Origin: Lutibacter sp. | Lineage (GTDB): Bacteria > Bacteroidota > Bacteroidia > Flavobacteriales > Flavobacteriaceae | Direction: 5' to 3' | DNA: 34,687 bases | Assembly (NCBI RefSeq): GCF_016342705.1 | Contig: NZ_JAEINV010000025.1 | Location: 1 to 34,687, forward strand | In this document: one piece after another, positions 15,658-23,297 of the stretch | Numbering within the stretch: the first letter of the stretch is position 1 | Layout: every line of letters begins with the position of its first letter | Program-made: the position numbers and the translations under genes | The notes under the pieces: model-generated | Told to the model about the DNA's origin: nothing | What the model saw: the letters and a program-made list of their open reading frames with translations, nothing else | Databases searched by the model: none

Positions 15658-16836
15658 TTAATAATTCCCAGATAATCTTGGAGTATCATTGGTTTCTGGC
15701 ATTCCTTTTAAAGCCAAATCTAACGGACTTTCAATTTTCAACAAATCTTTTTTACTTACATGTGTATAAATCATGGTAGTTTCTGGCTTTGCGTGGCCTA
15801 ATAACTCCTGAATATAGCGTAAATCAATGCCGTTTTCTAATAAATGGGTAGCATAACTATGGCGCAAGGTGTGTGGTGTAACACGTTTGGTAATATTGGC
15901 ATTCATACACGATTTTCGTAAAAACGAACGAACACTTTCTGCACTATATTTTTCTTCGTTAACGCCTTCAACAAAAAACTTTTTAGGTCCGTAGCTATTA
16001 ATATAATTTAGTAATAATGGAATAAAGCTTTCTGCTAAAATTACTATTCTATCACGGCGTCCTTTGCTATTTTTTACAATTATTTGTCGCCTGTCAATAT
16101 CAATATGACTTAATTCTAAATTCAATAATTCACTAATTCGCAAGCCAGCAGAATAAATCATCGCTAAAATGGCGCGGTGTTTTAAGTTTTTAGTACATCG
16201 TAATAAATCTATAATTTGTTCTTTAGATAAAACGGTAGGTAATAGCTTACTTTTTTTCGGCCGTGTTAATTTCACTTCTTCAATTTGGCATTCAGGATAA
16301 AAGGCTTTAAATAATTTTATAGCGCTAATGAACTGTCGCTGACTGCTGATGCTCATGTTTCTGGGCACAAAAACATCTTCAATAAACAATTCTATATCTC
16401 TATTATTTAGTTCAACAACAGGTTTGTCTTTTATATAATGAAAAAAGTCGGCAATAAAAGTAAAATAAGTCTTCACAGTACTTTCGCTGTAGCGTTTTCC
16501 TTGTAAATATTTCACGTACAACCTAACAATGTCTTTGTTTGCTTCAGAAATAACTCTTTTTTCTCTAGGTATTTTTACAACTATAGGTTTGTGTATGCTG
16601 GCATCTAAAGTAAAAGTCACCTTGTTTTTTAAGGCATTTTTTAAATTTGTGATGTTTTCTGCAGAATATGCAATATACCAGCCACGTAAAGTTTTACTCC
16701 ATGTATAACCTTCCATTTTTCTAATGGTAGCAATTAATGGAGCATTATATTTAAACAATAATAATAATTGTAATTGAGCACGATGATGTACTTTTTTTAA
16801 TAAAATAGTAGGTAATGTGGTTGATAAATTTTTCAT
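15658..16836 (-). CDS. Tyrosine recombinase, probable cassette integrase
   Basis: A 392-residue site-specific recombinase of the phage integrase superfamily. Residues about 15-75 are an N-terminal extension of the type seen in Bacteroidota integrases (MEGYTWSKTLRGWYIAY). Residues 97-185 are the SAM-like core-binding domain. The catalytic domain has all six key residues: R233 (AGLRISELL), K258 (KNSKGRRDR), H322 and R325 (PHTLRHSYAT), H348 (ELLGHAKPETT) and nucleophile Y357 (MIYTH). The tail KIESPLDLAL resembles IntI, but the additional IntI-specific segment between motifs II and III is not seen, so it is not a classical integron integrase. It stands at one end of the run of repeat-separated genes, in the same orientation, and is the best candidate to move them. 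XerC/D-like chromosome resolution is less likely given the N-terminal extension. Confidence 0.9.
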   Translation of the reverse strand: MKNLSTTLPTILLKKVHHRAQLQLLLLFKYNAPLIATIRKMEGYTWSKTLRGWYIAYSAENITNLKNALKNKVTFTLDASIHKPIVVKIPREKRVISEANKDIVRLYVKYLQGKRYSESTVKTYFTFIADFFHYIKDKPVVELNNRDIELFIEDVFVPRNMSISSQRQFISAIKLFKAFYPECQIEEVKLTRPKKSKLLPTVLSKEQIIDLLRCTKNLKHRAILAMIYSAGLRISELLNLELSHIDIDRRQIIVKNSKGRRDRIVILAESFIPLLLNYINSYGPKKFFVEGVNEEKYSAESVRSFLRKSCMNANITKRVTPHTLRHSYATHLLENGIDLRYIQELLGHAKPETTMIYTHVSKKDLLKIESPLDLALKGMPETNDTPRLSGNY

Positions 16837-16966
16837 AGCATTTCAAAAATACTAAAAAAATAGAATACCTACAGCCAAAAATTAAATAGTTTTGTTGTTG
16901 GCACTAATCATTTAATTTAATGAAGGGTAATTTTACAGTAAACTGAAGTAGATGATACCTATTTAA

Positions 16967-18049
16967 TTAAAACTGAATTTCATTTAATTGCAATTCAAAG
17001 CTTTCAATTAATTTAAACTGATTTTTTGAACGTACTAAATTGTGATCTTCAAAGTCCGTTTTATAATAAATATCATTATTTAAATAGTCAGTTAAAAACC
17101 GTAAAGCCATAATAAAAATCATGGTTTTGGCACTTAAAGGTAAATGTTCAAGCTCCGTAGGTGTTAAATTATCTTTTATTTCTTCTAAAAAGCCTTTTTT
17201 ATAAGCTTTATAAAAAGTTATATTAAAATGTACCTTTTCAAGATTTTTTTCATCTTCTGCAGCAGTGTTACAAATAGTTCTTATAGCATCTCCAAAATCA
17301 TAATGAACAATTCCAGACATTACAGTATCCGTATCTATTACGCACAATCCTTTATTATTTTTATCAAACAATATGTTCGCTATTTTTGTATCGTTGTGAG
17401 TAACTCTTTCTTTTAGTTTCCCGCTTTCTTTTAATTGTTGAAGTAGGTGCATTTCATTTTTGTACTTCCATACATTTTTTATTTCTTGAAATGCTGAATG
17501 TAATCGTTTTGGTGAAGCTATTTTTAAGGCATCTTCAAATTGTGAAAAACGAAAAGTCATGTCATGAAATTTAGGAATAACTTCAATTAATAATGTTGCA
17601 TCAAAATCACTTGTTAAGTTTAAAAAGCTGCCAATTAGTTTTCCACCTTCATAGGCAATTGCTTCGTTTAAAACGGTTTCATAAGTAATACTATCTTCAA
17701 TATAAACCATCATATTCCAATAATTTCCGCTCTTTTCATTATAAAAGGGCAATCCGTCTTTTGCAGGAATAAAAGTTAGTACTTTTCTATCTCTTTCGCT
17801 TTTAGGCAAGTGTGAAAGTTTTTTTTGAAGATGCTCACTAATCATCACTTTATTTTTAATTAAACCAGGAACATCTTTAAATACGCCTTCATTAATACGT
17901 TGTAAAATAACATCGGGCTTTTTTGAAGTAGCTATTAAATAGGTATCATTAATATGCCCAGAAGCCAACTCTTTATAGGATATAAAATCACTTCCTATAT
18001 TAAATTGACTAAAAATAAATGATAATTGTTGTAACACCTCAGGATTCAT
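16967..18049 (-). CDS. NahK-like sugar kinase (APH family)
   Basis: A 360-residue phosphotransferase with the aminoglycoside/choline kinase fold. A Gly-rich-like nucleotide loop lies near ELASGHINDTYLI (about 27-39). The catalytic loop is VTHNDTKIANILFD and the metal-binding loop is CVIDTDTVMSGIVHYDFGDAIR. Length and motifs fit N-acetylhexosamine 1-kinase (NahK), which phosphorylates GalNAc/GlcNAc at C1. This specificity is inferred, mainly from the GH109-type gene immediately upstream (17-base gap), which could release GalNAc; the two appear to form an operon. Antibiotic-modifying activity is unlikely in this setting. Confidence 0.75.
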   Translation of the reverse strand: MNPEVLQQLSFIFSQFNIGSDFISYKELASGHINDTYLIATSKKPDVILQRINEGVFKDVPGLIKNKVMISEHLQKKLSHLPKSERDRKVLTFIPAKDGLPFYNEKSGNYWNMMVYIEDSITYETVLNEAIAYEGGKLIGSFLNLTSDFDATLLIEVIPKFHDMTFRFSQFEDALKIASPKRLHSAFQEIKNVWKYKNEMHLLQQLKESGKLKERVTHNDTKIANILFDKNNKGLCVIDTDTVMSGIVHYDFGDAIRTICNTAAEDEKNLEKVHFNITFYKAYKKGFLEEIKDNLTPTELEHLPLSAKTMIFIMALRFLTDYLNNDIYYKTDFEDHNLVRSKNQFKLIESFELQLNEIQF

Positions 18050-18066
18050 AGCTCTTTAAAATACTG

Positions 18067-19416
18067 TTAAAAAGTGTCTTTCATCCAATTGTATGGAGTT
18101 CTTTTTATCCAGTTACCTCTTGTAAAGTCAGGGAAATTTTGTGGTTCTCCGTTATTTTCTATTGAAAGCTCAGAAAGCGGTGTAATTGCACTCCAAGCAG
18201 CAGCGTCATAAGCATCTAACGGCGGTGCAATGTGTTCTTTTGCAGATTCAACAAATGCATGAATCACAAAAAAGTCCATGCCTCCATGTCCAGCACCTTG
18301 AGCGTGTTCTCCATATTTTTTCCACAATGGGTGGTCATATTTCTCTAACCATTCTTTTGAAGTATCCCATTGGTGAGGTTCAGATTGTCCCTCAATATAT
18401 ATTCTGTCACCATCTTTTTCCCATAAACCATTACTGCCTTGCACTCTAAATCCTAATGAATATGGTCTTGGTAAATTGCAATCGTGGGTTACAATAATGG
18501 TTTCTCCATTAGTGGTTTCAATGGTTGATGTAATCACATCACCTTGTTTAAATTTTAATTTAGCATTCGGATGATTTTCGCCTCCATTTTTAACAATATA
18601 ATCGTGTAATCCTACTGCTTTAGTTGCATTTGAAGAAATGGATGAAAATCTATTACCTCTATTAATATCACACATAGTTGCAATAGGGCCAACGCCATGG
18701 GTTGGATATACATCGGCATTTCTTAATAAAGAGTGTTGCGTTCGCCAAGCAGATTCAGAAATTCCTTTTGCTCCAAATTCAACACCTTTTCCATAAGCGG
18801 TTTTTCCATCGTTTAGCTTTACAAAACGTAAATCGTGTTGATAACCACATCTAAAATGAACCAATTCTCCAAATACTTGTTGTTTTACCATGTTTAAAAC
18901 CGCCATAATATCTCTTCTGTAGTTCACATTTTCTAAAATCATTAAATGTGTGCCAGTTGCTTCATGAGTATTTACCAAATCCCAACATTCTTCTAAAGTG
19001 TTAGCTGCAGAAACTTCCAATCCAGTGTATTTGCCAGCTAACATAGCATCTTTTGCCATACGCGTATGCCATAACCAAGGTGTAGAAATAATCACAGCAT
19101 CAACATTTTTTAAGGCTAATAAATTTCTATAATCATAGTCATTACTTCCAAAAATGAGAGGTTTCTGTTGCCCAGCTTTTGAAATTTCATTCAAAGCAAT
19201 GGCAATTCGGTTTTCATCAATATCACAAATAGCTGTTACTAAAACATCATCGCGCAATAACACATTGTTTAAATGATTGGTACCTCGTAAACCAACACCT
19301 ATAAAACCAACTTTTAGCTTCTGGTTAAATGTGTTTGAAAAAGCAAGGTTTGGAAGTATACTTAAGCCTGCTCCGGCAAGGGTTGCCTTTTTTACAAAAT
19401 TTCTTCTTGTAGCCAT
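18067..19416 (-). CDS. GH109-type glycosidase (Gfo/Idh/MocA fold)
   Basis: A 449-residue exported enzyme. The upstream ATG at 19467 adds 17 residues without support; MATRRNFVKKATLAGAGLSI at 19416 gives a twin-arginine signal, so it is chosen. The NAD-binding Rossmann fold follows (KVGFIGVGLRGTNHL, then VTAICDID). Family 109 features are YPTHGVGPIATMCDINRG, the GHGGMDFFVIHAF motif, DAYDAAAWSAITPLSELS and FPDFTRGNW. GH109 enzymes are alpha-N-acetylgalactosaminidases using a tightly bound NAD+ in an oxidation-elimination mechanism. The Tat signal agrees with export of a folded, NAD-loaded protein. The product could be phosphorylated by the kinase encoded 17 bases downstream. Confidence 0.85.
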   Translation of the reverse strand: MATRRNFVKKATLAGAGLSILPNLAFSNTFNQKLKVGFIGVGLRGTNHLNNVLLRDDVLVTAICDIDENRIAIALNEISKAGQQKPLIFGSNDYDYRNLLALKNVDAVIISTPWLWHTRMAKDAMLAGKYTGLEVSAANTLEECWDLVNTHEATGTHLMILENVNYRRDIMAVLNMVKQQVFGELVHFRCGYQHDLRFVKLNDGKTAYGKGVEFGAKGISESAWRTQHSLLRNADVYPTHGVGPIATMCDINRGNRFSSISSNATKAVGLHDYIVKNGGENHPNAKLKFKQGDVITSTIETTNGETIIVTHDCNLPRPYSLGFRVQGSNGLWEKDGDRIYIEGQSEPHQWDTSKEWLEKYDHPLWKKYGEHAQGAGHGGMDFFVIHAFVESAKEHIAPPLDAYDAAAWSAITPLSELSIENNGEPQNFPDFTRGNWIKRTPYNWMKDTF

Positions 19417-19576
19417 AAAAAATCTAATAATATTTATATGAGCAACACGTACAAATTTGAAATACAATTATGTATGCTTAAAAAGTTGTTCGGTTGTTGT
19501 TCAACTAATATAATATAAAGATTAGTTTTTGCAAAATAATGTATTGGTTAAGCGCAAAATTCAGAAAAAAATAAAA

Positions 19577-19978
19577 TTAGGATTCCTTTTTATTGCTTTT
19601 AAAATTAGTGGGATATAAGTCAATTCCTTTTTTTTCAGCAGCTTTTAAAATAAAAGGAATCAGTAGGGTAGCGCCAGGTATTAACATAAAAGGAACGCCG
19701 ATACCCAATTTTTTTAAAATATCATACACCCGAGTTTTTAAATGCAGCTCTTCTTCTTTAGATATTTTTTGTTTTGCTATATAATGAATTAAAATGCGGC
19801 GTGTTTCCTTGGAGTCTGTAGCTTCATTTTTAATACCATCCATAAAAAAATCAAAAGCCTTGGTGGTTTTGTCTTTATTATTTTTAATAATTTGAACAAA
19901 ATCATTTCTACCATTATTTTCAAAAATGGTAAAATCTAGTTTTAATTTCTTCTTTTTTTCTTCCATCAACAAACGCAT
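19577..19978 (-). CDS. LETM1-related conserved protein
   Basis: A 133-residue protein with a charged N-terminus and the C-terminal stretch KKLGIGVPFMLIPGATLLIP then FILKAAEKKGIDLYPTNF. That stretch resembles the LETM1-like short proteins of Bacteroidota, in which one hydrophobic hairpin (about 94-112) lies near the membrane. Function is not known. M5 (19966) is an equally good start. It stands alone, with about 160 bases of non-coding sequence on each side. Confidence 0.6.
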   Translation of the reverse strand: MRLLMEEKKKKLKLDFTIFENNGRNDFVQIIKNNKDKTTKAFDFFMDGIKNEATDSKETRRILIHYIAKQKISKEEELHLKTRVYDILKKLGIGVPFMLIPGATLLIPFILKAAEKKGIDLYPTNFKSNKKES

Positions 19979-20138
19979 ATGTACGGCAAATATAGGGTTT
20001 TAAACATATGCTTTTAAAAAAAGAAAACGCCCATATACAAAAAATGTATAAAAACGTTAGTAACGGATTTGTGTTGAATTTAATCTCGGTTAAATGAAAT
20101 TAAATCCAACACAGTAATTAAAAATAAACTAGTATAAA

Positions 20139-20720
20139 TTATATTTTTGAAGTGATTTCAGGAGCTAACGGATTGGTGATACTGTAATAAAAATCTATAA
20201 AATTACCTTCTTCATCTACTAAATATTTTTGGAAATTCCATTTTACAGAAGAGCTCTTTCCGCCATTGATATCTTTGTTTGTTAACCAAGCATATAACGG
20301 ATGTTGGTTTGGCCCTTTCACATCAATTTTTTCAGTAATTAAAAATTCAACACCATAATTTTTAGAACAAAAAGCTTGAATTTCTGAAGCATTTCCTGGT
20401 TCTTGTTCGCCAAACTGATTGCAAGGAAGTCCTATAACCACTAATTTGTCACCATACATACTATGTAAAGTTTGTAAATCTTTGTATTGCGGTGTAAATC
20501 CACATTCCGATGCTACATTTACAAACAATATTTTTTTGCCTTTATAGTCTGCCAACTGTATAGGATCTCCGTTTAAATTGTTAATTTCAATGTTGTAAAT
20601 AGATGTTTTAGGTTGCATAATAGGAGCGTTTAGGTTAGTAGCTGTATTTTTTTCTTGTGGACTGTTTTTACAAGAAATGATGGATAGGAATAAAAAGCTA
20701 AAGTATATTATTTTTTTCAT
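20139..20720 (-). CDS. Glutathione peroxidase-family lipoprotein
   Basis: A thiol peroxidase of the GPx fold (193 residues), anchored by a lipobox SIISC (Cys17), hence envelope-located. The active site has peroxidatic Cys73 in NVASECGFTPQYKDLQ (Cys instead of selenocysteine), then LPCNQFGEQEPG (C100, Gln in NQFG) and VKWNFQKYLVDEEG with the conserved Trp and Asn. Such Cys enzymes normally use thioredoxin. It follows the SDR gene by 11 bases as the last gene of the merR-folE-SDR-GPx set, consistent with a response to light or peroxide stress. Confidence 0.9.
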   Translation of the reverse strand: MKKIIYFSFLFLSIISCKNSPQEKNTATNLNAPIMQPKTSIYNIEINNLNGDPIQLADYKGKKILFVNVASECGFTPQYKDLQTLHSMYGDKLVVIGLPCNQFGEQEPGNASEIQAFCSKNYGVEFLITEKIDVKGPNQHPLYAWLTNKDINGGKSSSVKWNFQKYLVDEEGNFIDFYYSITNPLAPEITSKI

Positions 20721-20731
20721 GAATATATTTT

Positions 20732-21415
20732 TTAAGAAGTTATAGAAACTAATCCAGCATCAATTTTATGAATTTGTCCAGTAATAGCACCTGCATTTTC
20801 TGAAATTAAATACTGTGCTAATAATGCAACGTCTTTTGCGTCTAAATATTTTTTTAACGGATGCTTTTTATTCAAAGCATCTTTTACTGTGTCATTTCTT
20901 AATATTTTAGAAGCTAAAGGCGTTTCGGTAATGGTTGGAGCAATAGCGTTTACTCTAATAGTAGGAGCTAACTCTGCCGCCAAAGATTTTGTTAAACCTT
21001 CCACTGCGCCTTTAGAAGCTGCTATACTTGCATGGTAAGGCATTCCTAATACCGTTGCAACTGAACTAAATAATAAAATGGATGCGTTTTCAGATTTTTT
21101 TAAAACTTTTAAATACTGCTTTATCACTTTTACAGCACCTAATACATTTATTTTAAAATCAGATTCAAAATCCGTTTCAGTTAAACTGTTAATAGGCTTT
21201 AAGTTAATGCTTCCTGGGCAATAAATTAACGTATCAATAGTTTCAATTTCGGGCAAAGCATCATTTAAAACATCACAAGTAATATGTGATAAGTTGGGAT
21301 GTTTTAATGCAGGTTCAGTTCTGCTGATATTAATAATGTGATGCGTAGCTATGGTTTCTTGCACAATAGCCTCACCAATACCAGAACTACCTCCAATAAT
21401 TACGATAGTTTTCAT
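20732..21415 (-). CDS. Short-chain dehydrogenase/reductase with altered active site
   Basis: A 227-residue classical SDR. The nucleotide-binding GGSSGIGEA lies at 8-16, CPGSIN replaces NNAG, and the catalytic Ser118 is in LLFSSVATVLG. Lys135 is kept (IAASKGAVEG), but position 131, where the catalytic Tyr should stand (YxxxK), is Ile; a Tyr occurs four residues earlier. The end contains GAITGQIHKIDAG. Translationally linked to folE (12-base gap) and the peroxidase gene (11-base gap). Genes of this kind beside folE are often pteridine reductases, so a role in tetrahydropterin metabolism is possible but inferred. Confidence 0.85.
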   Translation of the reverse strand: MKTIVIIGGSSGIGEAIVQETIATHHIINISRTEPALKHPNLSHITCDVLNDALPEIETIDTLIYCPGSINLKPINSLTETDFESDFKINVLGAVKVIKQYLKVLKKSENASILLFSSVATVLGMPYHASIAASKGAVEGLTKSLAAELAPTIRVNAIAPTITETPLASKILRNDTVKDALNKKHPLKKYLDAKDVALLAQYLISENAGAITGQIHKIDAGLVSITS

Positions 21416-21427
21416 AGTAACTAATTT

Positions 21428-22102
21428 TTATTGTAAATAATTTTGAAGCTCAGCTATTTTTTGTTGATTGTTGAAAGCACCACCATAAAAAGTAGTAACT
21501 GTTGCCGAAGTATCATCTTTAATACCACGTGAAGCCACACATAAATGTTTGGCATCTACAATAACAGCAACATCTTCAGTTTGTAAAATGTCTTGTAGTT
21601 CTTTGCCAATTTGCATGGTCATACGTTCTTGCACTTGTGGTCGTAATGCAAAATATTGCACAATTCTGTTTAATTTAGATAAGCCAATTACTTTCCCCGA
21701 TGAAATGTAAGCAATATGCACTTTTCCAAAAATAGGTACAAAATGGTGCTCACAATTAGAGTAAAACGTAATATTTTTTTCAACCAACATTTGGTTGTAT
21801 TGGTATTTATTATCAAACAACGCAATTTTTGGTTTGTTTTTAGGATTTAAGCCAGCAAATATTTCTTCAACGTACATTTTTGCCACGCGATCTGGAGTGC
21901 CCTTTAAAGAATCGTCTGTTAAATCCAATCCAAGTAGATCCATTATTTCTCTAAATAAATAGGAAATGGTTTCTTTCTTTTCGGTATCAGAAAGTTTGTG
22001 TGCATTTTTTTTCATTGGAGTTTCTAACGTAGTGTATAAGTGGTTATCTCCAATGTCATCAATAGTAATTAAGTCAAAATTGTTTGTAGTAGTAGTTTTC
22101 AT
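21428..22102 (-). CDS. folE: GTP cyclohydrolase I
   Basis: Makes 7,8-dihydroneopterin triphosphate from GTP, the first step to folate and tetrahydropterins. Of 224 residues, the N-terminal 40 are a non-conserved extension. Zinc ligands C117 and H120 are in FYSNCEHHFVPIFG and C188 in HLCVASRGIKD. KLNRIV and RPQVQERMT are also family signatures. The placement under a CarH-type regulator with an SDR and a peroxidase is typical of light-induced pterin clusters, where the product may feed photolyase or cryptochrome cofactors; that link is inference. A -7 box TACTTTTG lies 27 bases upstream. Confidence 0.95.
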   Translation of the reverse strand: MKTTTTNNFDLITIDDIGDNHLYTTLETPMKKNAHKLSDTEKKETISYLFREIMDLLGLDLTDDSLKGTPDRVAKMYVEEIFAGLNPKNKPKIALFDNKYQYNQMLVEKNITFYSNCEHHFVPIFGKVHIAYISSGKVIGLSKLNRIVQYFALRPQVQERMTMQIGKELQDILQTEDVAVIVDAKHLCVASRGIKDDTSATVTTFYGGAFNNQQKIAELQNYLQ

Positions 22103-22128
22103 ATGTCTCTATTTTTATATTGTCTAAT

Positions 22129-22136
22129 CAAAAGTA
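22129..22136 (-). promoter_or_regulatory. folE promoter -7 box with possible operator
   Basis: On the minus strand the sequence TACTTTTG matches the Bacteroidota TAnnTTTG box. Directly downstream is TTAGACAA and upstream TTTGTTTAACTTT; related motifs occur before the merR and fasciclin genes, suggesting shared control by the MerR regulator. Confidence 0.5.
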
Positions 22137-22247
22137 ATACAAAGTTAAACAAAAAAATGAATCACACAAAAAAACTTTCATCTATTCCTTAATTTAACAT
22201 AAAATTAGGGTTGTAAATGAAAGTTGATGCGGTGTAAAGTGGTGTTT

Positions 22248-23129
22248 TTAAGAAGTAAAATGCTTTAAAAAATGCAAAAAAGCATCGGGTGATGGTAAGT
22301 ATTGAAAATTTGTTTTAGTTGCAATAGATTCGGTAAAGCTAGGATTGCCAGAATATAGAATGGTGGCATTGGTTTCTGTTGAAATAAATTGAAGTGTTTC
22401 AATGAAATTATCAGATCTAGGCGTAGTAAGCATGGTAAGTAAAACGGTTGCATTTGTTTTTACTACTACTTCTTTAATATTTTCTGAAGGCATTCTTTGT
22501 CCTAAATAAATAACGTTCCAACCGGCGTCTTTTGCCATATAGCTAGATAAAAGTAAGCCTAACTCGTGATCTTCTCCTTCTAATAAAAACAGCACTATGG
22601 TAGGTGCGCTTTTTAACGGAAGCGGAAGCGATTCAGTAGCTGAAATTATTTTTTGACGAATTAAATTAGAAACAAAATGTTCTTGCGGAGGCGAAATTTT
22701 ATTAGTACCCCACAATACGCCAACCTGATTTAAAAACGGGTAAATTAGTTCTGTTACGGTAGTTAAAATACCTTTTCTAAGAATATTTCTATGAAAAATT
22801 TTATTGAATGCTTCTTCGTCATAGGCCAACATACAAATCATGAGTAAATTAATTTCGTCATAGGCAGTGCTTGTGCTATCTAGCGCTATTTCAGTAACTA
22901 AGTTGTTTATTTCATCTGCACTCATCGCATCTATTTTAGAAATACGATAGCCGTTTCTGGATAAAATGGCAACATTTAATAAGGTTTTTAATTGTTCTCC
23001 AGAGTAAAACCGAATATTGGTGTCAGTTCTATGCGCTTTCATAAAGTCGTAGCGACGTTCCCAAATGCGCAGTGTGTGTGCATTAATACCTGTTAAGGTT
23101 TCTACTTGGGTCATTGAGTAAGTATCCAT
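22248..23129 (-). CDS. CarH-type B12-binding MerR regulator (photoreceptor candidate)
   Basis: A 293-residue transcription factor. Residues 1-70 are the MerR winged helix (YSMTQVETLTGINAHTLRIW and ERRYDFMKAHRT). Residues about 90-165 form the helical cap with the diagnostic W-x9-EH motif (W140, E150, H151). Residues about 175-293 form the cobalamin-binding domain, with EGEDHELGLLLSS supplying the lower axial His188. In CarH the adenosylcobalamin-bound tetramer represses in the dark and light destroys it. All sequence hallmarks are present, so light control is a strong but untested inference. It is transcribed divergently from the fasciclin gene and lies upstream of folE-SDR-GPx, the likely regulon. 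AAACAAA-type palindromic sites are in the shared intergenic region. Confidence 0.9.
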   Translation of the reverse strand: MDTYSMTQVETLTGINAHTLRIWERRYDFMKAHRTDTNIRFYSGEQLKTLLNVAILSRNGYRISKIDAMSADEINNLVTEIALDSTSTAYDEINLLMICMLAYDEEAFNKIFHRNILRKGILTTVTELIYPFLNQVGVLWGTNKISPPQEHFVSNLIRQKIISATESLPLPLKSAPTIVLFLLEGEDHELGLLLSSYMAKDAGWNVIYLGQRMPSENIKEVVVKTNATVLLTMLTTPRSDNFIETLQFISTETNATILYSGNPSFTESIATKTNFQYLPSPDAFLHFLKHFTS

Positions 23130-23149
23130 GTATAAGTAATAGGGTGTGT

Positions 23150-23297
23150 TTTGTTAAACAAATGTGATTTAATTTCTGCAAATATCCTAAAAAAATCTTA
23201 AAATTCAATAAATGTCTAACAAAAAGTTTAAAAAAGTTGCACATAAGTAAAATTAATTCATATATTTGTCCAACTATTAACTAAAAAATATTAGACA
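23150..23297. promoter_or_regulatory. Divergent merR/fasciclin control region
   Basis: The plus-strand promoter is clear: TTG at 23237-23239 and a perfect TATATTTG at 23261-23268, spaced 21 bases. TTTGTTAAACAAA lies near the merR start (about 23151-23163), and AATGTCTAACAAA at about 23211-23223 overlaps the upstream side of the fasciclin promoter. A third copy, AAAGTTAAACAAA, occurs before folE. These are the best operator candidates for the CarH-type regulator. Confidence 0.6.

Noticed and set aside
15546-15779. Plus-strand 77-residue ORF beside the recombinase
   Set aside because: Overlaps the recombinase 3' end and the permease remnant; no recognisable protein features.
15658-16836. Classical integron integrase IntI
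   Set aside because: The tail resembles IntI, but the extra segment characteristic of IntI between the catalytic motifs is not visible.
4143-16836. Integrative conjugative element or prophage
   Set aside because: No conjugation, replication, packaging or structural genes, and no flanking tRNA gene was seen.
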